From CADEDV01 sp964596345 (GTDB lineage: Bacteria > Bacteroidota > Bacteroidia > Chitinophagales > Chitinophagaceae), in the NCBI GenBank assembly GCA_964596345.1, contig CAZQSZ010000001.1, positions 248,001 to 312,000 of the forward strand: 64,000 nt of DNA, given 5' to 3'. How positions within the stretch are numbered: the stretch's first letter is position 1; every line of letters begins with the position of its first letter. Below the pieces are notes generated by a model. It was given only the letters and a program-made list of their open reading frames with translations. It did not search any database and was not told where the DNA came from. Shown piece by piece: positions 34,081-43,115 of the stretch. The position numbers and the translations under genes are program-made.

Positions 34081-34114
34081 AATAAAAAACCGCCCTGTTT
34101 AGCAGGACGGTTTT
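34081..34114 (-). terminator. terminator of sodA
   Basis: Read leftward, AAAACCGTCCTG pairs with CAGGGCGGTTTT (34097-34086) across a five-base loop, then TTATTT. It lies 20 bases after the sodA stop. Confidence 0.8.
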
Positions 34115-34134
34115 CGGTATCGTTTATTTAATAA

Positions 34135-34737
34135 TTATGCTTTTGCAAAGCGTTCGGCCACTTTATTCCAGTTCACCACATTCCAGAAAGCAGCCAGGTA
34201 ATCAGCTCTTTTGTTCTGGTATTTCAGGTAATAGGCATGTTCCCATACATCCACGCCGAGAATGGGTGTGCCTTTTACATCCGCAACATCCATCAGCGGA
34301 TTATCCTGGTTAGGAGTGGAAGAAACTTCCAGTTTACCGTCTTTTACCAGCAACCAGGCCCAGCCACTACCGAAGCGGGTCATACCGGCGGTAGCAAATT
34401 TTTCTTTGAAAGCATCAAAAGAGCCAAAGGCGCTGTTGATCGCATCAGCCAGTTTGCCGGAAGGAGCACCACCAGCATTTGCTGCCAGGCTTTCCCAGAA
34501 AAAAGTATGGTTCCAGTGACCACCGCCATTATTACGGACAGCGGGAGAAATGGAACCTGCAGCAGCAACCAGTTCTTCCAGTGATTTATTTTCATTGGGG
34601 GTACCGGCAACGGCTTTATTGAGATTATCAACATAGGCCTGGTGGTGTTTACCATGATGTATCTGCATGGTCAGTGTGTCAATATGCGGTTCCAGTGCAT
34701 CGTGTGCATAAGGAAGGGGTGCTAATGTAAATGCCAT
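34135..34737 (-). CDS. sodA: superoxide dismutase, Mn-type by sequence
   Basis: A 200-residue enzyme that dismutates superoxide. Metal ligands are His in MQIHHGKHHQAY, His in NNGGGHWNHTFF, and Asp/His in DVWEHAYYLKY. The segment SSTPNQDNPLMD carries the Gln typical of Mn enzymes (Fe enzymes usually have a different residue pattern), so I call it Mn-type with caution; cambialistic enzymes exist. It has no signal peptide, so it is cytoplasmic. Confidence 0.93.
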   Translation of the reverse strand: MAFTLAPLPYAHDALEPHIDTLTMQIHHGKHHQAYVDNLNKAVAGTPNENKSLEELVAAAGSISPAVRNNGGGHWNHTFFWESLAANAGGAPSGKLADAINSAFGSFDAFKEKFATAGMTRFGSGWAWLLVKDGKLEVSSTPNQDNPLMDVADVKGTPILGVDVWEHAYYLKYQNKRADYLAAFWNVVNWNKVAERFAKA

Positions 34738-34780
34738 AGTCTATTTTTTAAAGATTGATGATTAGTTGTTTAAAGGATAA

Positions 34781-34788
34781 CAAAAGTA
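34781..34788 (-). promoter_or_regulatory. -7 element of sodA
   Basis: Read leftward TACTTTTG, an exact TAnnTTTG octamer, 43 bases upstream of the sodA ATG. The -33 element is not clear. Confidence 0.5.
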
Positions 34789-34832
34789 AGAAGATGTGGT
34801 TGAACCGGCGGGAATGAAAAATGAATTGTTTC

Positions 34833-35141
34833 TTATTTCGGAAATCCGGGCTTCAGGCGGTTCAGTTTTTTACCTTTTTCGGTAAATGTTTCCACGATAC
34901 CCCTTGTTTCCAGGTCAAGCCGGATGGAAATGGTGTACCAGGGAACTGATTTGGAAAACCCGGGCATTTTCTTCCGGATGATTTTTACAACATCGTCAGT
35001 CAGTTCAGTGAAAGTTTTGCCTTTACTGCCTTTGAGGCTTTGGAGAATTGCTGCCTTGAAAGGTTCGTATACGGCAGTTTCGATTTTCATTTCTCTTCCA
35101 CTGCGGGGGTGGGAGGCAATGGATTTAGTCGCCTTTGCCAT
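34833..35141 (-). CDS. small basic protein, DUF6958-like
   Basis: A 102-residue Lys-rich protein. A winged-helix-like pattern (AAILQSLKGSKGKTFTELTD, then VPWYTISIRLDLETRGIVET) is visible. I think it belongs to DUF6958, but this is only a remembered similarity. It begins three bases after the tadA stop, so it is cotranscribed with tadA. Function unknown. Confidence 0.55.
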   Translation of the reverse strand: MAKATKSIASHPRSGREMKIETAVYEPFKAAILQSLKGSKGKTFTELTDDVVKIIRKKMPGFSKSVPWYTISIRLDLETRGIVETFTEKGKKLNRLKPGFPK

Positions 35142-35144
35142 GCG

Positions 35145-35582
35145 CTATCTTTTGTCTTTAAAAAAATCTTTCATCAGTTGGGCACAGTCATCTTTCAGCA
35201 CACCCCGGATCAGTTCTGCTTTCGGATGAAAAGGCCAGTTAGTGCCGGCAGTTTTTTTATACCCGTTCTTTTCATCATCTGCTCCGTACACGATCTTGCC
35301 AACTTTACTCCAGTAAATAGCACCGGCACACATGAAACAAGGTTCCAGGGTTATATATAAAGTTGCTTCCGGCAAATATTTACTGCCCAATAAATTAAAA
35401 GCAGAGGTTAAGGCAATCATTTCGGCATGAGCAGTGGGATCGTTCAGCCGCTCCGTCATATTATGCCCGCGGGCAATTATTTTTTCGTTCATCACCACAA
35501 CGGCACCCACGGGTATCTCGCCATCTTCAAAAGCTTTTTTAGCTTCTTTCAGTGCCTGCATCATGAAATACTCATCGGTCAT
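35145..35582 (-). CDS. tadA: tRNA-specific adenosine deaminase / nucleoside deaminase
   Basis: A 145-residue zinc-dependent deaminase. The catalytic HAE is His52-Ala-Glu54 (TAHAEMIAL), and the zinc Cys pair is PCFMC (Cys82, Cys85) in LEPCFMCAGAIYWSKV. TadA converts A34 to inosine in tRNA-Arg. The family also contains guanine deaminases, so the substrate is not certain. It heads a two-gene leftward unit and is divergent from the ALDH gene, with only 42 bases between their starts. Confidence 0.85.
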   Translation of the reverse strand: MTDEYFMMQALKEAKKAFEDGEIPVGAVVVMNEKIIARGHNMTERLNDPTAHAEMIALTSAFNLLGSKYLPEATLYITLEPCFMCAGAIYWSKVGKIVYGADDEKNGYKKTAGTNWPFHPKAELIRGVLKDDCAQLMKDFFKDKR

Positions 35583-35624
35583 ACTGCTCGGGGTTTTGCC
35601 TAACTTTCCATAAAATTAGAACTA

Positions 35625-36998
35625 ATGGACCATATCAGCCACCTGGAAAAAATGCGGCAGTATTTTGATTCAGGGATTACAAAACCATATGCGTTCAGGA
35701 AGGAGCAATTACTTAAATTGAAACGATCGATCCTGGCACATGAGCAGGATTTGTATGATGCTTTATTTGCTGACCTGAAGAAAAGCCCCGAAGAAACCTG
35801 GGTTACCGAAACAGGAATGGTTATTTCCGAACTCAGTGCAGCGATAAAGGATCTCAAAAGCTGGATGGAACCGGAAAGGGTAGCTACCAACCTCCTCAAT
35901 CTTCCATCCGGCAGTAAAGTATTGAAAGAACCATTAGGCGTGGTGCTGATCATAGGCCCCTGGAATTACCCCTTTCAATTACTCATCAATCCGCTGATCG
36001 GTGCTATCGCTGCAGGTAATTGTGTGGTCTTAAAACCCAGCGAATTTGCACCGGCTACAGATGAAATAATGAAAAAGATCATTGAGGCGGTTTTCCCACC
36101 GGAATATATCTGGTATGTACAAGGTGATGGTGCTGTTGTGGTGCCGGCCATGATGAATAATTTTTCCTTTGATCATGTTTTTTATACCGGCAGTACGGCC
36201 GTTGGGAAGATCATTTATAAAATGGCAGCAGAACGGTTGGTGCCCGTTACGTTGGAATTGGGAGGTAAAAGCCCCTGCGTGGTAGAAGAAGATGCGAATA
36301 TCAACGTAGCTGCCCGGAGAATTGCCGTCACTAAGTTTTCTAATGCCGGGCAAATGTGTGTGGCCCCTGATTATGTGCTAGTGCATGCATCAAAAAAGGA
36401 AGCCTTACTGGCGGCGTTGAAAAAAAGTATCCGGCAGTTCTTTGGTGATAAACCGGAAGAAAGTTACAGCTATGGTAAGATCGTCAATGAGAAGCAATTC
36501 AACCGGATAGCCACCTATTTGCAACAAGGCACTATCGAATTTGGCGGACGTACCGATAAAAGTCAACTGTTTATCGAACCAACTATTTTAACGCATATGC
36601 CAACGGGTTCCGCAGTAATGAATGATGAAATATTTGGTCCCGTTCTTCCGGTGATCAGCTTTACAACAAAGGAAGAGGCGATGCAAATCATCCGGCAGCA
36701 CTCCAACCCGCTGGCTTTTTATGTTTTTACTTCTTCCGGTGCCCGTGAAAAAGATTGGCTCAACAGTGTTGCTTTTGGTGGTGGTTGTGTGAATAATGCC
36801 AGCTGGCACCTGACCAATCATCATTTACCCTTTGGCGGGCGGGGTTTCAGCGGCAGTGGAAATTACCACGGGAAATATTCCTTTGAAACATTCAGCCATA
36901 AAAAGGCGGTGATGAAAACTCCCACCTGGTTTGACCCGGCTATCAAATACCCGCCATTCAGAGGAAAACTGAAATTGTTCAAATGGGTGATACGATAA
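35625..36998 (+). CDS. aldehyde dehydrogenase (class 3-like)
   Basis: A 457-residue enzyme that oxidises aldehydes with NAD(P). Asn114 lies in GPWNYP, Glu211 in LELGGKSP and the nucleophile Cys245 in NAGQMCVAPDYV. The length and the ending (FSHKKAVMKTPTWFD...) fit the class 3 fatty or aromatic aldehyde group. No membrane anchor is obvious at the C-terminus. The GPx-like gene follows at about 10 bases, suggesting a common unit for handling lipid-derived aldehydes and peroxides, an inference. Confidence 0.93.
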   Translation: MDHISHLEKMRQYFDSGITKPYAFRKEQLLKLKRSILAHEQDLYDALFADLKKSPEETWVTETGMVISELSAAIKDLKSWMEPERVATNLLNLPSGSKVLKEPLGVVLIIGPWNYPFQLLINPLIGAIAAGNCVVLKPSEFAPATDEIMKKIIEAVFPPEYIWYVQGDGAVVVPAMMNNFSFDHVFYTGSTAVGKIIYKMAAERLVPVTLELGGKSPCVVEEDANINVAARRIAVTKFSNAGQMCVAPDYVLVHASKKEALLAALKKSIRQFFGDKPEESYSYGKIVNEKQFNRIATYLQQGTIEFGGRTDKSQLFIEPTILTHMPTGSAVMNDEIFGPVLPVISFTTKEEAMQIIRQHSNPLAFYVFTSSGAREKDWLNSVAFGGGCVNNASWHLTNHHLPFGGRGFSGSGNYHGKYSFETFSHKKAVMKTPTWFDPAIKYPPFRGKLKLFKWVIR

Positions 36999-37008
36999 AT
37001 TTTTGATC

Positions 37009-37707
37009 ATGGCAGCTAATTCATGGATGCGAAAACTAAAGAAGCTATTGATTGTTCTGTTTATGGTAATCGTAGCTTTTGCAGGCTATGTGGAGATCGT
37101 CAACTCTAATTCTAAAAACATGACCTATCGTCAGAAAGTACTGAAAGCCGTGTACCCGGTTCTTATGTGGTTCACCAAATTAACAGGATCAAAGAGTAAA
37201 CAATTGGAAAATAAAGACAAAGAACCGCCTGTATCTTTTTACAGTTTACAGGCCATTGCCAACAATGGCGACCAGGTCAGTTTTGACCGTTTTCGGGGTA
37301 AAAAGATCTTACTGGTGAACACTGCCAGCAATTGTGGTTATACCAACCAGTACGAGGACCTGCAAAAATTATCCGAACAATACAGCCACAAACTCGTGGT
37401 GCTCGGTTTCCCGGCCAATGATTTTAAAGAGCAGGAAAAAGGAACGGATGAGGAGATCGCCGAATTTTGCAAAGTGAATTTTGGGGTCAGCTTCCCGCTG
37501 ATGAAAAAAAGTGTGGTGATACAATCGGCAGAGCAAAACCCCGTTTTTCAGTGGCTTACTGATCCGGCAAAGAACGGCTGGAACAACCAGTATCCCACCT
37601 GGAATTTCTCCAAATACCTGGTCAATGAAAAAGGCATGCTGGTCAATTATTTTGATCCTTCGGTTTCTCCACTGGCCAAAGAAGTAACGGATGCTATTGA
37701 TAAATGA
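37009..37707 (+). CDS. membrane-anchored glutathione/thioredoxin peroxidase-like protein
   Basis: A 232-residue protein. Residues about 10-30 are a membrane anchor (KLLIVLFMVIVAFAGY); the peroxidase domain follows. The peroxidatic residue is Cys109 in VNTASNCGYTNQYEDL (Cys, not Sec). The second motif reads FPANDFKEQE where FPCNQF is usual, so the resolving Cys and the tetrad Gln are both changed (Gln to Asp). WNFSKYLV is intact. It likely reduces lipid or organic peroxides from the membrane. Confidence 0.85.
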   Translation: MAANSWMRKLKKLLIVLFMVIVAFAGYVEIVNSNSKNMTYRQKVLKAVYPVLMWFTKLTGSKSKQLENKDKEPPVSFYSLQAIANNGDQVSFDRFRGKKILLVNTASNCGYTNQYEDLQKLSEQYSHKLVVLGFPANDFKEQEKGTDEEIAEFCKVNFGVSFPLMKKSVVIQSAEQNPVFQWLTDPAKNGWNNQYPTWNFSKYLVNEKGMLVNYFDPSVSPLAKEVTDAIDK

Positions 37708-37775
37708 TTGTTCTTCCCCCCAGGTCAAATAAATGCAGCCATATATTGATTAACTTACGGTAAACATTGACTGTT

Positions 37776-38294
37776 ATGTTTACCAAAACCGATATCGAAA
37801 AATATTTCATGGCTGAAAAGCAGGAAAGCTTCTTATTCCTGCTGATTGGCATTGCCGGAATTCTTACAGCGGTTGTTTTTTTCTTTTTCCTGAAAGCTAA
37901 TGTTTACAAAGGCGCTGCCATTCCCTTATTACTCGTTGGTTTGTTGCTGGGCGTTGTTGGATATACCGTGTACAAAAGAAGCGACAGTGACCGTATGCGC
38001 AATGTATATGCCTATGACATGAACCCGGGTGAACTAAAGGATAAGGAAATTCCCCGCATGAAAACGGTGATGAAGAATTTTGTGATCTACCGCTGGGTGG
38101 AAATAGTTCTGTTTCTCGCCGGTATTGGCCTCTACATTTATTTTATCCGCGACTTCAAGCATGATTTCTGGAGAGGTTTTGGGTTAGCACTGGCAGTGAT
38201 GGCACTGACAGCCCTGGTAGCAGATTTCTTTGCCGAAAGAAGAGGAGCTGCTTACACGAAAGGATTGGAATCTTTCATTTCAAAAAATAATTAA
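37776..38294 (+). CDS. four-TM membrane protein of unknown function
   Basis: A 172-residue protein with hydrophobic segments at about 20-40, 47-63, 108-125 and 136-150, and a soluble loop with DMNPGELKDKEIPRMKTVMK between the second and third. I do not recognise the family. It is followed at two bases by another small membrane protein, so they may act together. The start is ATG at 37776; the TTG three codons earlier is less likely. Confidence 0.6.
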   Translation: MFTKTDIEKYFMAEKQESFLFLLIGIAGILTAVVFFFFLKANVYKGAAIPLLLVGLLLGVVGYTVYKRSDSDRMRNVYAYDMNPGELKDKEIPRMKTVMKNFVIYRWVEIVLFLAGIGLYIYFIRDFKHDFWRGFGLALAVMALTALVADFFAERRGAAYTKGLESFISKNN

Positions 38295-38296
38295 TT

Positions 38297-38542
38297 ATGA
38301 TGTACAATGATATTATCGGCACCCTGGGTGTCGGTCTCATCCTGCTGGCTTATTTTCTGAATATCACCAAACTCATCCGGCACGATGATAAGTTATATTT
38401 TGTAATGAATATTATTGGTGCAGCACTGGCCTGTTATGCTTCCTTGCTGATCAATTACTGGCCATTTGTAATACTGGAAGGTACCTGGGCATTGGTTTCC
38501 CTTTATGGACTGATGAAAGTGATGAAAATAAGAATGACTTAA
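38297..38542 (+). CDS. small membrane protein, CBU_0592-like
   Basis: An 81-residue protein with three hydrophobic helices (IIGTLGVGLILLAYFL, LYFVMNIIGAALACYASL, YWPFVILEGTWALVSLYG). The pattern resembles the small CBU_0592-type transporter-like family. It starts two bases after the preceding gene, and its stop overlaps the convergent dusB stop by four bases. Confidence 0.6.
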   Translation: MMYNDIIGTLGVGLILLAYFLNITKLIRHDDKLYFVMNIIGAALACYASLLINYWPFVILEGTWALVSLYGLMKVMKIRMT

Positions 38543-39579
38543 TTGACCGGGCAGTTCTCGTGGTAATTGATCAGTTCAATCGGGGTCTTTTGCATTTCAA
38601 AACCGGCATAGGTAACAGCGATCTCGTTCAGCACTTCGTTGATCTCGGCTTCTGTTTTCAGGGTAACAAGGCGGTTGCGGAATTCTTTGATGTTCGGCAA
38701 GCCTTTTAAATAATTGGCATAATGACGGCGCATCTCATTGATACCGACAATGGGTCCTTTCCACTCCACACTCTTTTGTAAATGTTTGCGGCAAACAACA
38801 ATGCGGTCATCAATAGAGGGTGCTGCTAAATGTTCACCGGTTTTTACAAAATGTTTGATCTCGTTAAAGATCCAGGGATAACCAATGGCAGCACGGCCGA
38901 TCATGATACCATCCACGCCATACCGGTTCTTATATTCCAGCGCTTTTTCCGGTGAATCAATATCACCATTACCAAAGATGGGGATATTGATACGGGGATT
39001 GTTCTTCACTTTACCGATCAGCGTCCAGTCTGCTTCTCCTTTATACATCTGGGTGCGGGTGCGGCCATGGATCGCTAATGCTTTTATGCCCACGTCCTGC
39101 AACCGTTCCGCCACTTCTTCAATATTCTTTGTATGATCATCCCAGCCCAGTCTTGTTTTAACAGTAACAGGTAAAGAGGTTGCTTTCACCACCGCAGAAG
39201 TTAACCGCACCATCAGGTCAATATCTTTTAAGACACCGGCTCCGGCACCTTTCAGGGCTACTTTTTTGACCGGGCAACCGAAATTAATATCCAGCAAATC
39301 AGGATTGGTGACTTCCACGATTTTGGCGGCCAGGGCAAGACTTTCTTCATCACCTCCAAATATTTGTATACCGACCGGCCGTTCATAATCGAAAATATCC
39401 AGCTTCTTGCGGCTCTTGATGGCATCACGGATCAGTCCTTCGGAAGAAATGAATTCCGTATACATCAGGTCGGCACCATTATCCTTACAAACGGCCCGGA
39501 ATGGCGGATCGCTTACATCCTCCATGGGGGCGAGGAGCAAGGGGAAATCAGGAAGTTGTATGTTGCCTATCTTAACCAT
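38539..39579 (-). CDS. dusB: tRNA-dihydrouridine synthase (DusB family)
   Basis: A 346-residue flavoprotein that reduces uridine in tRNA to dihydrouridine. A TIM barrel opens LLLAPMEDVSDPPFR. The catalytic Cys102 is in INFGCPVKK, followed by KGAGAGVL, VKTRLGWDDH, ALAIHGRTRTQMYKGEADW and DGIMIGRAAIGYPW. It is divergent from the CPBP protease gene. Confidence 0.93.
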   Translation of the reverse strand: MVKIGNIQLPDFPLLLAPMEDVSDPPFRAVCKDNGADLMYTEFISSEGLIRDAIKSRKKLDIFDYERPVGIQIFGGDEESLALAAKIVEVTNPDLLDINFGCPVKKVALKGAGAGVLKDIDLMVRLTSAVVKATSLPVTVKTRLGWDDHTKNIEEVAERLQDVGIKALAIHGRTRTQMYKGEADWTLIGKVKNNPRINIPIFGNGDIDSPEKALEYKNRYGVDGIMIGRAAIGYPWIFNEIKHFVKTGEHLAAPSIDDRIVVCRKHLQKSVEWKGPIVGINEMRRHYANYLKGLPNIKEFRNRLVTLKTEAEINEVLNEIAVTYAGFEMQKTPIELINYHENCPVN

Positions 39580-39670
39580 TAGCTGTGTTCTTTTCGCCGC
39601 TTACCTGTTATAAACTAACAGGTTAAATAAATAGCGGTCTTCTGCCAGCGGACTGTTATTTTTGAACCTG

Positions 39671-39678
39671 CAAATTTA
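39671..39678 (-). promoter_or_regulatory. -7 element of dusB
   Basis: Read leftward TAAATTTG, an exact TAnnTTTG octamer, 91 bases upstream of the dusB ATG in the dusB/CPBP divergent interval. Confidence 0.4.
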
Positions 39679-39698
39679 CGGTTTAATCGCTGAAATCT

Positions 39699-40616
39699 AT
39701 GTACGACAGTCAATCCAAGGGTATTTCCTACACGGCCGGCTTTTTTATGCTGATAGCGTTTGCCGTGGCAGGTATTATCTTATCCGGTCTTGTCAGTATT
39801 CCCATATGGTCTGCCATGACAGGTAAACCCATCACGGCCTTCCAGGAAGGACAATTTGCCCCGGAAGATACTAATGCGATGAAAGTGGTACAGGTTCTAT
39901 CAACACTCATCGGTTTTTTATTACCCGCTATCGCCACCGCTTTTATGCTGAACAGGAAGCCTTTCAGGCTGATGGGTTTTTCACCGCAGGTGCGGCCAAA
40001 CCAGGTAGGGTTGGTAGTGATGATCATTTTCACAGCGCTGTTCGTTTCTTTTGCGATCTCTTATTTCAACAAGGAAATTCCTTTACCGGTTGAATGGAAA
40101 CTAAAGGCGGATAAATGGGAAGCTGAATATAACCAGCAGGTAACTGCTATTATCAGCCTGAAGAGTATGAGTGATTATATACTGGCACTGGTCATCATGG
40201 CGTTTTTACCAGCTTTATGCGAGGAAGCATTATTCCGCGGGGGCTTCCAGAATTTCCTGACCCGCTCAGGAATGAAACCCTGGGCTGCTATATTAATTGT
40301 CAGTATCATCTTCAGTGCCGTGCATTTTTCTTTTTATGGTTTCCTGCCCCGTGTATTTTTAGGGGCCGTACTGGGGTTGATCTATTATTATTCCGGGAAA
40401 TTATGGCTGAGCATCCTGGCCCATTTTATCAATAATGCACTGGCGATAACTGTTATTTATTCCATGATGAAAGAAGGAAAATCCATCAAAGAAGCCATGA
40501 TGGAAGACAGCAGTGGCAGCTGGTGGGGTATCTTATTATTACCGGCATTGATCGGGCTCCTTCTGTATTTCAAAAAAATTACCGCTTCGGATAAAGAAGC
40601 TTATCATAACCAATAA
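39699..40616 (+). CDS. CPBP family intramembrane glutamic endopeptidase
   Basis: A 305-residue membrane protein with about eight hydrophobic segments. It carries the CPBP (Abi/CAAX) motifs: EEALFRG (Glu175, Glu176, Arg180), a following SAVHFSFYG with His, and HFINNALA with His/Asn near the end. The family includes Rce1-type prenyl-protein proteases and bacteriocin self-immunity factors. It is nine bases before cdsA. Confidence 0.87.
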   Translation: MYDSQSKGISYTAGFFMLIAFAVAGIILSGLVSIPIWSAMTGKPITAFQEGQFAPEDTNAMKVVQVLSTLIGFLLPAIATAFMLNRKPFRLMGFSPQVRPNQVGLVVMIIFTALFVSFAISYFNKEIPLPVEWKLKADKWEAEYNQQVTAIISLKSMSDYILALVIMAFLPALCEEALFRGGFQNFLTRSGMKPWAAILIVSIIFSAVHFSFYGFLPRVFLGAVLGLIYYYSGKLWLSILAHFINNALAITVIYSMMKEGKSIKEAMMEDSSGSWWGILLLPALIGLLLYFKKITASDKEAYHNQ

Positions 40617-40624
40617 CGCATTTC

Positions 40625-41521
40625 ATGGCATTCAACTGGCCTGTATTCAGAACAAGAGCTTTGACAGCTATCGTCTTTGCAGCTGTGATGTTAGTGGGCC
40701 TGTTATGGAACCACTGGAGTTTCCTGCTATTATTTTCTATTATTCATTTTGGTTGCTGGTGGGAGTATTTCAAACTGGCGGAGAAAATTCATAACACGAA
40801 GTTTCATCCCTACACCAAATTAGGGGTCATGGTCTTTGGCTATCATTTCCTGTTGTTGATGTGCGGACCAGCTTATGTTGTTGGCGGGTTTGGGTTGAGT
40901 GAAAATATTGCAATGCCGTTTTCTGCAGCGGGTCTTATATTGATCCTGCTGGGTATTTTCTCACAAAAAAGAATTCATCTGAAGGCATTAGGAATGGCGG
41001 CCCTGGGTTTATTGTATATATCACTGAGCTGGGGATTGATGATAGATCTGTATCAAAGGACGATTGATATTCACATCCATGATACAATGTTTGTAATAGG
41101 TGAAGGAATAATTCCTGTAATCATCATCGCCAGTATCTGGATCAATGATACCATGGCCTATATCGTCGGCTCATTAATTGGGAAAACCCCGTTGTCAAAA
41201 GTATCACCCAAAAAAACATGGGAGGGTACTATTGGCGGACTTATCCTGGCAGTGCTGGTGGTTGCATTGCTCTTACCAGCCATTTTCTTTAAAGCACCCT
41301 TAACTGGGTTTGAGTTTACTTTTTTTATAGCCCTGGTTGCTTTGGTAACTGCTGTTACAGGCACTATCGGTGATCTCCTCGAATCCAAGTTGAAACGAAT
41401 GGCTGATGTAAAAGACAGTGGTTCCCTGATGCCGGGGCATGGTGGTTTTTTAGACCGCTTTGATTCACTTTTATTAGCCACTCCGTTTGTCTGGGTATTT
41501 GTAAAACTCCTGATGCTGTAA
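40625..41521 (+). CDS. cdsA: phosphatidate cytidylyltransferase
   Basis: A 298-residue membrane enzyme that makes CDP-diacylglycerol from phosphatidate and CTP. The family signature is visible: LKRMADVKDSGSLMPGHGG, followed by FLDRFDSLLLATP. The N-terminus has several membrane segments (ALTAIVFAAVMLVGLLW). The psd gene follows at 72 bases, so consecutive phospholipid steps are linked, with pssA not in the window. Confidence 0.95.
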   Translation: MAFNWPVFRTRALTAIVFAAVMLVGLLWNHWSFLLLFSIIHFGCWWEYFKLAEKIHNTKFHPYTKLGVMVFGYHFLLLMCGPAYVVGGFGLSENIAMPFSAAGLILILLGIFSQKRIHLKALGMAALGLLYISLSWGLMIDLYQRTIDIHIHDTMFVIGEGIIPVIIIASIWINDTMAYIVGSLIGKTPLSKVSPKKTWEGTIGGLILAVLVVALLLPAIFFKAPLTGFEFTFFIALVALVTAVTGTIGDLLESKLKRMADVKDSGSLMPGHGGFLDRFDSLLLATPFVWVFVKLLML

Positions 41522-41593
41522 TTGTCCATTCTGCAAACTCCATTTTCCGTTCTCTCTCCCTCATTCACTATATTTGCCCCTCAACTGGTTAGT

Positions 41594-42250
41594 ATGACAA
41601 TTCATAAGGAAGGTTACAAGATCATAGCCATCAGTACCATACTTTTTGGTATCATCAATATTCTCTCCTTCTATTTTTTAAGTTTCGGCCTGCCGGTGAT
41701 CAGCTGGCTGCTTTTTATTGCCACACTGGGGCTGCTGATCTTTGTGATCTCCTTTTTCCGCATTCCCAAAAGAACACTGACGGTACAGGAAAATGCGATA
41801 GTTGCTCCGGCCGATGGCAAAGTAGTGGTGATTGAAGAAGTGCAGGCTGATGAATATTTTACCGACCGCCGTATACAGGTTTCTATTTTTATGAGTCCGC
41901 TGAATGTGCATGTGAACCGGAACCCGGTGAGCGGGGAAGTAGTGTATAGCCAGTATCACAAAGGAAAATATTTAGTGGCCTGGCATCCCAAGTCTTCTAC
42001 GGAGAATGAACGCCATTCTGTGGTGTACAGAAAGAATGGCAAAGAAATTTTAGTGAAGCAAATTGCCGGTGCACTGGCCAAAAGGATCATCAACTATTTA
42101 CAGGCCGGACAAAAAGTAGAACAAACAGGAGAAATGGGTTTTATCCGTTTTGGTTCCAGGGTGGATCTGCTATTACCGCTCGATGCAAAAGTGCATGTGA
42201 AGATCGGTGATAAGCCGCAGGGCGGGGTAACGGTGATTGCAAGCTGGTAA
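41594..42250 (+). CDS. psd: phosphatidylserine decarboxylase (pyruvoyl type)
   Basis: A 218-residue proenzyme that makes phosphatidylethanolamine. Two N-terminal membrane segments (about 10-30 and 36-54) are followed by APADGKVVVIEEV, SIFMSPLNVHVNRNPVSGEV and the self-cleavage site GFIRFGSRVD, where Gly187-Ser188 should split to give the pyruvoyl alpha chain. This is the short type of PSD common in Bacteroidota. The start at 41594 is preferred over an ORF start 24 codons upstream that overlaps the cdsA end region. Confidence 0.94.
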   Translation: MTIHKEGYKIIAISTILFGIINILSFYFLSFGLPVISWLLFIATLGLLIFVISFFRIPKRTLTVQENAIVAPADGKVVVIEEVQADEYFTDRRIQVSIFMSPLNVHVNRNPVSGEVVYSQYHKGKYLVAWHPKSSTENERHSVVYRKNGKEILVKQIAGALAKRIINYLQAGQKVEQTGEMGFIRFGSRVDLLLPLDAKVHVKIGDKPQGGVTVIASW

Positions 42251-42268
42251 AGAAATGCCCTATCCCGA

Positions 42269-42288
42269 CCTTTCCCTGAAGGGAAAGG
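42269..42288. repeat. short perfect palindrome after psd
   Basis: CCTTTCCCT (42269-42277), GA, AGGGAAAGG (42280-42288). Repeat-like hairpins of this kind are seen in Bacteroidota intergenic DNA; only one copy is visible here. Confidence 0.5.
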
Positions 42289-42334
42289 CCATCGTTGCAC
42301 AGCAAAGACTTATTATAAACTCTTTAATTAGCTG

Positions 42335-42368
42335 ATACCAGTTTGAAAGAAACTGGTATTTTTTTTAA
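42335..42368 (+). terminator. terminator of psd
   Basis: ATACCAGTTT (42335-42344), five-base loop, AAACTGGTAT (42350-42359), then eight T on the plus strand. Convergent with the YjjG-like gene end. Confidence 0.85.
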
Positions 42369-43075
42369 AAAATAGTTTCCAGTTCTTTTAAGGAATAGAC
42401 GGTGTACGTGGGTACCAAGCCTTCTTTAACCGGCACCACTTCGTTGCTCAGGTGATTGACGTGTACCTGGTCGATACCGGCATTGACAGCGCCTAAGATA
42501 TCTACATCAATCGTATCCCCGATCATGATGCTTTCTTTCGGGGCAGCTCCTGTCTTTTGAAAAGCATAGTCAAATATCTCTTTATGTGGTTTCAGGCTAT
42601 TGCTGCCTTCAGAAGTGATCACTTCGCCAAAATAGCCCGCCAACCCTGAGTTTTGTAATTTACTATGCTGCGTTTTTTCAAACCCATTGGTGATCATGTG
42701 CAGCTGGTAATTCTTTTGTTTTAGATAATCCAGTATCTCGATAGCATAAGGAAATAACAGCTTACGGGTGGGCAACAGGTCTAAAAAACGAACCCCCATT
42801 TCACGGGCCAGCGACTCATCGGCTATTTTGAACTCGAGTAAGGTCAGCCACATTCTTTTCCAGCGGAGTTCATCCACTTTTACAAAGCCCTTCCGGTAGC
42901 GGTCCCATAATTTATCGTTCTGTACCAGGTAGTGTTTATGAAAAAGATCAAAATCGTGTACCCCCCTTGACTGCAATTCCATGGCGTCATATAATTCCTG
43001 TAAGGTCAGCCTGCTGTTGGATTCAAAATCCCAGAGTGTATGGTCAAGGTCGAAGAAAAGATGCCGGTATTTCAT
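42365..43075 (-). CDS. YjjG family pyrimidine nucleotidase (HAD)
   Basis: A 236-residue HAD phosphatase. Asp9 and Asp11 are in FFDLDHTLWDFESN, and a helical cap is at about 15-100. Motif II is MITNGFEKTQ, and the closing motif is IMIGDTIDVDILGAVNAGID. The FDLDHTLWDFE pattern fits YjjG nucleotidases, which clear non-canonical pyrimidine nucleotides. Its stop overlaps the psd terminator. Confidence 0.87.
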   Translation of the reverse strand: MKYRHLFFDLDHTLWDFESNSRLTLQELYDAMELQSRGVHDFDLFHKHYLVQNDKLWDRYRKGFVKVDELRWKRMWLTLLEFKIADESLAREMGVRFLDLLPTRKLLFPYAIEILDYLKQKNYQLHMITNGFEKTQHSKLQNSGLAGYFGEVITSEGSNSLKPHKEIFDYAFQKTGAAPKESIMIGDTIDVDILGAVNAGIDQVHVNHLSNEVVPVKEGLVPTYTVYSLKELETIF

Positions 43076-43115
43076 TAGCGGTATAAAATTGTGATTGCAA
43101 AGGAAGTGTTTTTTC

